From positions 248,001 through 312,000 of the forward strand of contig NZ_JAAIYA010000011.1 in assembly GCF_010894405.1 (NCBI RefSeq): 64,000 bases of DNA. The letters run 5' to 3'. The position numbers were made by a program, and so were the translations under genes. The DNA is from Pyxidicoccus caerfyrddinensis (GTDB lineage: Bacteria; Myxococcota; Myxococcia; Myxococcales; Myxococcaceae). Numbering within the stretch: the stretch's first letter is position 1; every line of letters begins with the position of its first letter. Below are positions 9,294 through 16,517 of the stretch, piece after piece. Below the pieces are notes generated by a model. The model was not told the origin of the DNA. It did not search any database and saw nothing but the letters and a program-made list of their open reading frames with translations.

Positions 9294-11162
9294 ATGGCGG
9301 GACCCTTCTTCTCCACGTTTCTACTGTCCGGTTTCCTGGCTGCCACGCCAGGCGGGTTCACGTTCGAGGGCCGAGAGGCCAGCGCGAGGACCGAGCAGCC
9401 GGACGGCTTCTTCATCCAAGGCCCACTGCCCTTCACCGACCTGGCCGAGAGCGGCACGGGTAGCGCCTCCCTGTCCGTGGAAGACAGGGTGTCCCTGCCC
9501 GGTGCCACGTACGGCGACAAGGGGCAGCTGTCGGCCACCTTCCGGCTGGGCGGGGTGGAGTACCGGGTGGAGCTGACCCGGCCCGGCTTCCCGCCTCCCC
9601 AGGTGAGGGGGCAGGCCGCCTCGGGCCCGCTTCCCCGCCCGCCGCCGCACGCCATTGGCGGCGGGGTGCTGCTGGACGTGCCGCTCTACGGCGACAGCGG
9701 GCTGGGCTGGGCGGCGATGACGCGCACGCATGCGGCGGCGGCCGTGTGGGGCGTGGGCAGCGTGTGGCGCAACGGGCAGCTCCTCACCGACGCGGCCTTC
9801 GTGCACGCGGCGGCGCTGGACGCGGGCACGTACGCGGATGACGACACGCACCGGCTGCTGCGGCAGGCGCGCTTCGGGGACTCGGAGCTGGTGGTGCTGG
9901 TGTGGAACCTGCCCGCGTCGCTGGAGCCGCGCGGCTTCATCCAGTTCGTACTCGAGGACGTGGCCATCTCCGTGGACGGCGCGTCCGTGCCCTCGCAGGC
10001 GGTGGTGGAGACCACGGGGAACCCGCCGGCGGACTGGGGCATGCTGACGCCCACGCCGCCCACCACCATTCTCGGCGCGCCGCTCACCGGCTCGCCCGAG
10101 CCTGCTCCCGCGCCCACGACGGGCGTGGGCGGGAGCGGCACCTCTTCGACGGACTTCGCCACGGCGCGCGGTGGCAGCCCGGAGACGACGCCCGGGGCCG
10201 CGACGGACGTAGGCGTGGCGGGTGGCGGCCGGGACATCGTCGCCACCGAGGGCGGCGGCATCGTGACGGTGGGCGGGGCCACCACCGGTACCGGGGGCTC
10301 GGGGACGGGCACCGAGGGCACCGGGTCGACGCTGGAAGGCGGCGCCATGGGCACGGGGACGGGCCTGGGGACGAGCGTGGCCGGTGGCGGGACGACGACG
10401 ACGGGGGCGCCCCTGCCCAATGCGGAAAGCGGGGTGGTGGGCGGGCCGGTGACGGCGACGACTCCGGCGCCCGCGGAGGGCTCCGGCGCGCTGGGCGGGA
10501 CGGGGCAGCCGTCGGTGGCGGGCGTGGCGGGTGGCGCGCTGGTGACGCCGCCCGGCTCCACGGTGGGGCCGTCGCTGCCGGGCTCTGAAGTCCCCGGGCT
10601 TCCGGTGACGCCGGACGTGACGAGCGGCACGTTCCCCGTTACGGGAGCGCCGAATCCGCCGGTGAACATCTCGGGCTCCCTGCCGGGCACGCCCGCGCCG
10701 GGCTCGCAGCCGGCCGCGGAAGGCGCGGTGGTGCCAGGGACGGCGCCGCCGGGGTCGGCGTCGGGCTTCGGCCCGGCGACGAGCGCCTTCACCACCGCAC
10801 CGGGCGGGGTGTCCACGCTGGGCTTCTTCTCGGTGCAGTCGGTGACGCCCGGCACCTTCGACGCGTTCCTCGGGACGGCCCAGTCGAGCACGGGCATCAT
10901 CGCGACGCCGCCGCCGCTGAACTCGGACACGGCGACGCCTCCGTCCGCGCTGCTGGGCTCACCCGCGCCGCTCACCGCCGGCCAGGCGCCGCCGCTGCTC
11001 GGGACGCCCGCGCCGCTCACCGCCGCCCCGGCCACGCCGCTTCCGGCCACGCCTGCGCCGGGCAACGTGACACCCGGTGCGAGCACCAGCACCGCGGCCC
11101 CGGCGGCACCCGCGGCGCCGGCGACCTCGCCCGGCGGGACGGGGGTTCCGCCCAGCATCTGA
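9294..11162 (+). CDS. Secreted protein with long Gly/Thr/Pro-rich low-complexity tail
   Basis: No family recognised. The 622-residue product starts with a hydrophobic, signal-like segment (FFSTFLLSGFLAATPGG). A folded-looking N-terminal part of about 240 residues includes VLLDVPLYGDSGLGWAAM and GFIQFVLEDVAISVDG. From about residue 250 to the end it is almost entirely Gly, Thr, Pro, Ala and Ser, with loose repeats such as TGTGGSGTGTEGTG and LLGTPAPLTAAPATPLPATP. AAGGAGG stands eight bases before ATG 9294. The tail resembles a cell-surface or extracellular linker and contains no sorting signal I recognise. The high-GC low-complexity DNA leaves long open frames on both strands; the signal peptide and ribosome site favour this one. 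Confidence 0.7.
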   Translation: MAGPFFSTFLLSGFLAATPGGFTFEGREASARTEQPDGFFIQGPLPFTDLAESGTGSASLSVEDRVSLPGATYGDKGQLSATFRLGGVEYRVELTRPGFPPPQVRGQAASGPLPRPPPHAIGGGVLLDVPLYGDSGLGWAAMTRTHAAAAVWGVGSVWRNGQLLTDAAFVHAAALDAGTYADDDTHRLLRQARFGDSELVVLVWNLPASLEPRGFIQFVLEDVAISVDGASVPSQAVVETTGNPPADWGMLTPTPPTTILGAPLTGSPEPAPAPTTGVGGSGTSSTDFATARGGSPETTPGAATDVGVAGGGRDIVATEGGGIVTVGGATTGTGGSGTGTEGTGSTLEGGAMGTGTGLGTSVAGGGTTTTGAPLPNAESGVVGGPVTATTPAPAEGSGALGGTGQPSVAGVAGGALVTPPGSTVGPSLPGSEVPGLPVTPDVTSGTFPVTGAPNPPVNISGSLPGTPAPGSQPAAEGAVVPGTAPPGSASGFGPATSAFTTAPGGVSTLGFFSVQSVTPGTFDAFLGTAQSSTGIIATPPPLNSDTATPPSALLGSPAPLTAGQAPPLLGTPAPLTAAPATPLPATPAPGNVTPGASTSTAAPAAPAAPATSPGGTGVPPSI

Positions 11163-11197
11163 CGGAAGGAGGGCCCGTGCCCTCGCGCGTGGCGGCC

Positions 11198-11575
11198 TCA
11201 GCGCAGGCGCGTGGGCACGTAGCCCTGGCGCTGCATGGCCGCGGCCTGGGACAGGCGCTTGCGGAGCTGGACGATGACGTGGTGCAGGTACTCCACCCGC
11301 TGGAGGACGCGGAGGTCCTCGCCCGCATCCAGCAGCGTCACCGGGGACAATTCCTCGGTGCGCAGCGTGTCCAACAGCTCGGTGAAGTGGGTGCCCACGT
11401 CCCCGAGCGCATCGAGCCCCTCGCGCAGGTCGTCCTCCAGCAGGTCCACGAGGACCTTCGCGTCCGTGCGGGCGGGGAGGGAATGGGCCAGGCGCTCCAT
11501 GGCCGCGCGGACCGGGTCGGCGCGGCGCGGTTGCGCGGAGGCGGCGAGGGCGAGGGCCGGAGGGGGCATGCCCAT
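11198..11575 (-). CDS. Small helical protein of unknown function
   Basis: A 125-residue protein without signal peptide, cysteine pairs or known motif. It is mostly charged and leucine-rich (KVLVDLLEDDLREGLDALG, LRTEELSPVTLLDAGEDLRVLQRVEYL), suggesting a helical bundle or coiled coil. It converges on the low-complexity protein gene, whose stop lies 35 bases away. The start is uncertain: ATG 11575 and ATG 11569 are both possible and neither has a good ribosome site. I cannot assign a function. Confidence 0.55.
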   Translation of the reverse strand: MGMPPPALALAASAQPRRADPVRAAMERLAHSLPARTDAKVLVDLLEDDLREGLDALGDVGTHFTELLDTLRTEELSPVTLLDAGEDLRVLQRVEYLHHVIVQLRKRLSQAAAMQRQGYVPTRLR

Positions 11576-11631
11576 GACGCTACAGGCCGGTAGCACCCCG
11601 TCAATTTTCCGGCCGCCCCCGCGCGCGTTCG

Positions 11632-12969
11632 TCAGAGCGAGCGGAGGAACGCCACCAGCGCCGCGCGGTCCACGGCGGACCGCACGCGGAAGCCCTCGCG
11701 CGACGTCTCCGCCTCGCCGCCGTGCCAGAGGATGGCCTCCTCCAGCGTGCGAGCCCGGCCGTCGTGCAGGAACGCCGCGTAGGGCAACACGGTTTGTGTC
11801 AGTCCCAGTCCCCACAGCGCGGGCGTGCGCCACTCCGCGCCCGAGGCCGCGCCGTCCGGCCGTCCATCCGCGAGCGCCGGGCCCAAATCGTGGAGCAGCA
11901 GGTCCGTGTACGGGTGGATGCGCTGGTGCTCCAATTCGGTCACCGCGTGCGTGCCCGTCTCCAGCATCTCGCGGTGGCACTGCTCGCAGCCCAGCGTCTT
12001 GAAGAGCCCCTCGCCGCGCCGCACCTCCGCGTCGTCCAGCGCCGTGCGTGCCGGCACACCCAGCGACTGGGCGTAGAAGACGGCCGCGTCCAGCGTGTCG
12101 CGCGAAATCTCGTGCGTGCCGTCCGGCTCGGGGAAGAGGGGATTGGTCACCCCCATGTCGTTGACGTACGCCTCGGCGGACTGCTGCGCGAGGTGCGGGC
12201 TGTTCGCCTTCCAACCGAAGCGTCCGGGCGCCAGCGCACGGGCCGCCACGTCCCAGACCTCGTTCAGCCGGCCGGAGACGCCGTCCCCGTTCCGGTCATC
12301 CGGGTCGGCGAGCGCCCGCAGCGTGGACACGTCCACCGCCTCCAGCAGGCCCAGTCCGAACACGGGCGGGGGCAGCCGCAGCGACGTCAGCAGGCGCTCG
12401 GGGAGGGTGGAGCCGTCCCTCGGGGAGATGCTCACCCGCGGCGCGCGCAGCGAGTACGCAGTTCCATCCGCGTAGTGCCCCTGCGTCTCCACCCATGCGA
12501 GCGCGACGGCGGCCTCGGGCTGCACACCGTAGTTGGCCTGGTCCTGCACCTGGAAGCCGAAGCCCGGCACCGGCACCGCGCCGTTGGGGTGGTCCGGCGT
12601 GCCGTCCGGGAGGCTCACGCGCACGAGCAGCTGCGTGCGCTGCGGGCCCGAGCCCATCACCGGCATGCCGCGCCCGTTGCGCAGGTGGCAGCCGTTGCAG
12701 GACGTGTTGTTGTAGGTGGGCCCCAACCCCGGATTGATGGGCGCGGGGCCTGGCACGAACACCGCCTCGAAGGCCGCGTCGCCCAACCGGTGCCGCTCCT
12801 GGTCCTCGGGCAGCAGGTTGGGCGCGGGCTGGGCGAAGGCCAGCGACGTGCGGTCATCGATGGTGGTCGCTCCTCCCGCGCGCGGCGGCTCGGACGGCGC
12901 TCCCGGCGCCTCCTCCCCGCAGCCCGTGGTCCACAGCAGCAGCGCTCCCAGCATCAATGGACGTCGCAT
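11632..12969 (-). CDS. Di-haem oxidoreductase (DUF1111) lipoprotein
   Basis: Putative two-haem c-type cytochrome with peroxidase-like or iron-oxidising role in the periplasm. The 445-residue protein has a lipoprotein signal ending LWTTGC (Cys at about residue 17) and two haem-binding motifs, CNGCH in the N-terminal half and CEQCH in the C-terminal half, as in DUF1111 proteins. It is the third gene of a reverse-strand unit: beta-barrel, imelysin, this gene, with 32 bases separating it from the imelysin gene. Imelysin and DUF1111 genes are commonly linked in bacterial iron-uptake loci, so a role in ferrous/ferric handling is a reasonable inference but is not shown by sequence alone. Confidence 0.88.
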   Translation of the reverse strand: MRRPLMLGALLLWTTGCGEEAPGAPSEPPRAGGATTIDDRTSLAFAQPAPNLLPEDQERHRLGDAAFEAVFVPGPAPINPGLGPTYNNTSCNGCHLRNGRGMPVMGSGPQRTQLLVRVSLPDGTPDHPNGAVPVPGFGFQVQDQANYGVQPEAAVALAWVETQGHYADGTAYSLRAPRVSISPRDGSTLPERLLTSLRLPPPVFGLGLLEAVDVSTLRALADPDDRNGDGVSGRLNEVWDVAARALAPGRFGWKANSPHLAQQSAEAYVNDMGVTNPLFPEPDGTHEISRDTLDAAVFYAQSLGVPARTALDDAEVRRGEGLFKTLGCEQCHREMLETGTHAVTELEHQRIHPYTDLLLHDLGPALADGRPDGAASGAEWRTPALWGLGLTQTVLPYAAFLHDGRARTLEEAILWHGGEAETSREGFRVRSAVDRAALVAFLRSL

Positions 12970-13001
12970 GGCTTCCCCCCTTTACTCCCAACGGCCCTGC
13001 T

Positions 13002-14102
13002 TCAGCGAGTCACCAGCGGCAGCACTTCCGACTCGAAGGTGGCCTGGAGCTTGCGGATGGCGGCCTGCGCGGCCTCGATTTCGTCCGCGGACGCCGGGTT
13101 GGAAATGGAGTCGCGGAAGGGCTCGGGAACCCGGGCGAGCGCATCCTGGGCCGCGTCCAGCTCGGCGATGATGCGCTTGTCCAGCGCCGAGTCCGTCCCG
13201 ACGACGGTCCGCAGCGAGTGCTGCGCCGTCGTCACCGAGTTCGCGAAGCCGCGGTACGCGTGCCGCACGCTGTCGAGGTTGTTGCTGAAGTCGCTCAGCG
13301 AGTTGTACGCGAACTGGCTCTCCACCAGGTTCGGGTCCTTCGCGTCGTACGGGTCGGCAATCTTCCCGTTGGCGACCTCGTCCAGGATGTTGATGATGCC
13401 GCCCACCATCTCCTGGGCCGCCGCCTGCGTGGACGGATACGCCGTGTTGCCGGACTGCCCCGCGTTGGCCAGCGTGTCCCGGTACGGCGGGCGGCCGTCG
13501 TAGCCCTTCGTCCACGCGTCCGACAGCGACGAGGAGATGGACTTCATCTCCGCGGTGATGGCGGTGAGGTACTCGAACTGGCGCGCGTTGAACTCGCTGG
13601 CCTTCTTCGCGCCGCCCTCGCCGAAGAGCAGGTACTCCACCGTGTGGAAGCCCTTCTGCGTCTCCTGCAGGTTGCGGACGTACTCGGGCGTCAGCGCGTC
13701 ACCGCTGGCGAGCACCGCGTCCAGGTCCGTCCGGTTCACCGGCCAGCTGTCCAGCGCCGGGTCGAAGCCGTAGCTGTCCACCGGGCCGAAGAGGAACGCC
13801 TCGCTCTCCTCCCACGGCGCGCGCGCCGCGAACCACGCGTTCTTCGCCGTCTCCAGGCGCGCCTCGCTGGGGTCGGCCTGCAGGGCCCGGGCGGCCGCGT
13901 CCAGCGTGGCCAGGCGGGTGGCGAGGTCCTGGTAGGTGGGCACCACCACCTGGTCCACGAAGGTGCTGATGACCGCCGAGTCCACCGTCTCCGGCGTGGG
14001 GTTGGAGCAGCAGTCGTCGGTGTTGCAGGCGCCGAGCAGCAGCGCGCCGGACGCGAGCACGGGGGCCAGCGCGAGACGGAGGGTGAGGTGGAAGCGGGTC
14101 AT
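13002..14102 (-). CDS. Imelysin family iron-regulated lipoprotein
   Basis: Imelysins are periplasmic or surface proteins of iron-repressed operons, thought to bind iron or haem. The 366-residue protein has a lipobox-type signal (ASGALLLGAC) followed by an acidic Cys-containing linker. Family marks include the FDPALDSWPVNRTDLD region, GFHTVEYLLFG (the GxHxxE signature), and long helices. AAGGAAG precedes ATG 14102 closely, which fixes the start. Only 23 bases separate it from the upstream porin gene and 32 from the downstream dihaem gene, so one operon is likely. A Fur-like site at the head of the operon supports regulation by iron. Confidence 0.9.
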   Translation of the reverse strand: MTRFHLTLRLALAPVLASGALLLGACNTDDCCSNPTPETVDSAVISTFVDQVVVPTYQDLATRLATLDAAARALQADPSEARLETAKNAWFAARAPWEESEAFLFGPVDSYGFDPALDSWPVNRTDLDAVLASGDALTPEYVRNLQETQKGFHTVEYLLFGEGGAKKASEFNARQFEYLTAITAEMKSISSSLSDAWTKGYDGRPPYRDTLANAGQSGNTAYPSTQAAAQEMVGGIINILDEVANGKIADPYDAKDPNLVESQFAYNSLSDFSNNLDSVRHAYRGFANSVTTAQHSLRTVVGTDSALDKRIIAELDAAQDALARVPEPFRDSISNPASADEIEAAQAAIRKLQATFESEVLPLVTR

Positions 14103-14125
14103 GGGGTTCTTCCTTGCGGGGAGTG

Positions 14126-15460
14126 TCAGTAGGAGAAGCCGGTGGAGAAGCGCAGCGTGTTCTCCGGCCGGAACGTGGCGGCGCCGAGGCGGCGGTGGGC
14201 GAAGTCGAGCTTCGCGAAGGCAATGCCCGCGAGCGTGTAGGCCGTGCCCACCGTGTAGACGGTGCGGCGGAAGCGCGGGTTGTCGAACAGCTCGGAGCGC
14301 GGGTGGAACTCGGTGTCCGCGTAGTCCACGCGGACGAAGGGGAAGAGCTGGTGCGCGTCGTCCAGGCCCAGCGACGGCGCCACGTCGAAGCCCAGCTCGC
14401 CCCAGACGGCCAGCGCGTTGTCGGACACCGGGGTGCGCAGCACGCCCAGCAGGTTGGACAGGCGCGCGTTGCGCTGGGACACCTGCTCCGCGTTGTCCAG
14501 GTGGCCCCACAGCACCAGCGCCTTCGCGCGCCAGCGGCCCTTCTGCACGGACAGGTGCGCGTCGAGGATGAGCAGCGGCGCGGACACGTAGCCGCACGGC
14601 GCCACCGTGTTCTCGTCCGCGCCCTCGCACTGCTGGATGAGGTCCGGCTTGGGGCGGTTGCGCGTGGTGTTGCCGTAGTAACCGGATGCGCCGAAGCTGA
14701 AGCCCTCGAAACGCACGACGTCCGCGCGGCCCACCAGCGCCAGGTCCGACGCCCGTGCCACCTCGAAGCGGCGCTGGTGCCCGGCCACCACCCACAGCTG
14801 CGAGCTGAAGCCCGTGGAGTCCAGCCCGTTCACCAACTGCCCGGTGAGGCGCAGGCCCCAGGGCGCCTTCCACTGGAGCTGCACGCCCATCTCGTCCCAG
14901 GTGTTGGGGATGATGAGCGTCTCGGCCTCGTCACGCACCGTGGCCAGGTAGTCCGTGGGGCGGTAGTACTCACTCAGCGTGCCCACCGCGACGTAGAAGC
15001 GGCCCACGGTGAGCGACGCGTGGCGGCCCAGCTTCTTGGAGAGGTACAGCTCTTCGATGAGCACCTCGCCGCCCTTGTCCACCTCCAGCTCGTACTCGCC
15101 GAACTCCTCGTACTCCAACTCCACCGCGGCGCCGGTGCCCGCGTGCTCGAACTCCACCTCCGCCTCGGCCTCCAGCCCGTACTCGGGCAGGCCCGCCTCC
15201 ATTGCCAGCACCAGCCGCGTGGTGTCGAACGCCAGCCGCGAGTCGCGCTGCGAGCCGCGCGCCCGGTTCTGGTTCTCACCGTAGTTGAAGTACGCGAACT
15301 GCAGATCCGCGTAGCCGCCCAGCTCCATGTCGAGCTTGGGGCGTTCTTCCTCTTCCTTCTCCTTCTCGGGGACGTCCTCGTCGGCCCGGGCGGGCACGGC
15401 GCAGAGGAGGAGGGGCGCGCACAGCAGCAGCGACAGCGAACGGGATGTACGAGCAGTCAT
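14126..15460 (-). CDS. Outer-membrane beta-barrel porin of the imelysin operon
   Basis: A 444-residue exported protein (signal: SLSLLLCAPLLLCAVPARA) followed by a very acidic segment (EDVPEKEKEEEERPK) and alternating beta-strand sequence (GGYADLQFAYFNYG, ASLTVGRFYVAVGT), ending FSTGFSY with a terminal aromatic residue as in outer-membrane barrels. It resembles phosphate-selective-type porins in general form; the substrate is unknown. It is the first gene of the operon with imelysin and dihaem oxidoreductase. ATG 15460 gives the signal peptide; a TTG at 15502 in frame would put 14 polar residues before it. There is no ribosome site, and a candidate promoter would leave a leader of only a few bases, so translation may be nearly leaderless. 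Confidence 0.75.
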   Translation of the reverse strand: MTARTSRSLSLLLCAPLLLCAVPARADEDVPEKEKEEEERPKLDMELGGYADLQFAYFNYGENQNRARGSQRDSRLAFDTTRLVLAMEAGLPEYGLEAEAEVEFEHAGTGAAVELEYEEFGEYELEVDKGGEVLIEELYLSKKLGRHASLTVGRFYVAVGTLSEYYRPTDYLATVRDEAETLIIPNTWDEMGVQLQWKAPWGLRLTGQLVNGLDSTGFSSQLWVVAGHQRRFEVARASDLALVGRADVVRFEGFSFGASGYYGNTTRNRPKPDLIQQCEGADENTVAPCGYVSAPLLILDAHLSVQKGRWRAKALVLWGHLDNAEQVSQRNARLSNLLGVLRTPVSDNALAVWGELGFDVAPSLGLDDAHQLFPFVRVDYADTEFHPRSELFDNPRFRRTVYTVGTAYTLAGIAFAKLDFAHRRLGAATFRPENTLRFSTGFSY

Positions 15461-15473
15461 CGGAGCGGCGCGC

Positions 15474-15502
15474 ACCGTACGCCCACGATTTTGATTTTGC
15501 AA
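15474..15502 (-). promoter_or_regulatory. Candidate promoter of the porin-imelysin operon
   Basis: Read on the reverse strand: TTGCAA (15502-15497), 17 bases, then TACGGT (15479-15474). The -10 box fits TAnnnT. Transcription would begin about seven bases before ATG 15460. The -35 box lies inside the Fur-like dyad. Confidence 0.35.
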
Positions 15503-15512
15503 ACCGTTATCA
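15492..15512. promoter_or_regulatory. Fur-box-like operator
   Basis: The 21-base imperfect dyad TGATAACGG...AAAATCA (reverse strand) matches 14 of 21 positions of the classical Fur consensus, including TGATAA at one end and ATCA at the other. It is an AT-rich island in a GC-rich region, directly upstream of an imelysin operon, and overlaps the candidate -35 box. Confidence 0.4.
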
Positions 15513-15528
15513 TCTTCCGGAAAATGAA

Positions 15529-15558
15529 GAAGCCCGGGGCGTGGGGGCCCCGGGCTTC
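15529..15558 (-). terminator. Rho-independent terminator of the DUF3108/GH123 operon
   Basis: A perfect 12-base-pair stem (GAAGCCCGGGGC pairing with GCCCCGGGCTTC) around a six-base loop. On the reverse strand it is followed by TTCATTTTCC. It lies 38 bases after the stop of the reverse-strand DUF3108 gene. Confidence 0.8.
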
Positions 15559-15595
15559 GGATGCGGCGGGAAGTCAGCCGGGATGCGTCAGCGGC

Positions 15596-16498
15596 TCACC
15601 ACTTCATGTTCTCCTCGCCGCCGGCCTCCTGGCGCTTCTCGCCGGGGCGGGACACGGAGGTGAGGGTGGCGCGCACGGCGCCCAGGTCCAGGGTGCCCAC
15701 GGCGGCCAGGGGCAGGCGGCGGGCGTCGTCGGAAATCCACACGTGCACCTCGCGCTTCTGCGAGGGCCTGTCGAGGCGGATGGCCATGCCCTGCATGTGC
15801 CAGGCGTAGAACTGGCCCAGCGGCGTCGTCACCTGCTCGCGCTTCACCACCGCGCCCTGCATGCGCCACAGCCGGCGCACGCCGTACACGTCGAAGCACA
15901 CCTGGAGGTTCTCCTGCAGCGGCAGCTGGCGCAGCAGGTAGATGGAGCCGGCCACGTCCAGGCCGTCCTTGTCGTAGGTGTAGTTGAGCTGGCCCTTGGG
16001 GCGCTGTCCGACCTGGTAGTCCACCTTCACGGAGCGGTCCTTCGCGCCGAACGCCACCTCCACCTTGCGGCGCTGCTCGTTCTCCGTGGTGTCCTCGACG
16101 TAGCGCTTGGGGCGCAGCGTGCGCGGGTGGAGGTACGTGATGGCATTGCCGTGGACCCGGCGCACCTTGGAGAAGAAGGAGTTCGTCTGGGCCTCCACCT
16201 CCACCGGCAGGTGCCCGTCCTTCTGCTTCTGGACGCGCATCGTCATCTTCCCGGCCTGGGCGCCCATGGCGTCCAGGTCGAACTCGAGCACCTCGCCGGG
16301 CATGAAGGCCATGGGCGTGCGCAGCGCGGGCAGCGCCTGCGCGCAGGGCGCCACGGTGAGGGGGACCTTCTTGTCCTTGTCCGCCACTTCGGCCTTCTCG
16401 GCCTCGGGCTTGTCCGCGTCCGCGTCCGGCAGCTGGGCCCAGGCGGTGGCGGTGGACAGCGACAGCCAGGCCGCGAGGAGGGTGCGCATGGAGCTCAT
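15596..16498 (-). CDS. DUF3108 exported protein A
   Basis: The 300-residue protein has a signal peptide (LLAAWLSLSTATAWA) and the DUF3108 fold, visible in GEVLEFDLDAMGAQAGKMTM, FFSKVRRVHGNAITYLHP and LYWHMQG-like strand patterns. DUF3108 proteins are periplasmic beta-sheet proteins of unknown function. Two starts are possible, ATG 16498 (GGAAGGA upstream) and ATG 16489; the first is taken. It is the last gene of a reverse-strand unit whose first gene is a second DUF3108 protein and whose middle gene is GH123-like, and it is followed by a strong terminator. Confidence 0.85.
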   Translation of the reverse strand: MSSMRTLLAAWLSLSTATAWAQLPDADADKPEAEKAEVADKDKKVPLTVAPCAQALPALRTPMAFMPGEVLEFDLDAMGAQAGKMTMRVQKQKDGHLPVEVEAQTNSFFSKVRRVHGNAITYLHPRTLRPKRYVEDTTENEQRRKVEVAFGAKDRSVKVDYQVGQRPKGQLNYTYDKDGLDVAGSIYLLRQLPLQENLQVCFDVYGVRRLWRMQGAVVKREQVTTPLGQFYAWHMQGMAIRLDRPSQKREVHVWISDDARRLPLAAVGTLDLGAVRATLTSVSRPGEKRQEAGGEENMKW

Positions 16499-16517
16499 CC
16501 TTATCCTTCCACAGGGA

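Noticed and set aside
9686-11158. Reverse-strand open frame opposite the low-complexity tail
   Set aside because: It lies wholly in skewed Gly/Thr/Pro DNA, has no ribosome site or signal peptide, and the forward frame has both.
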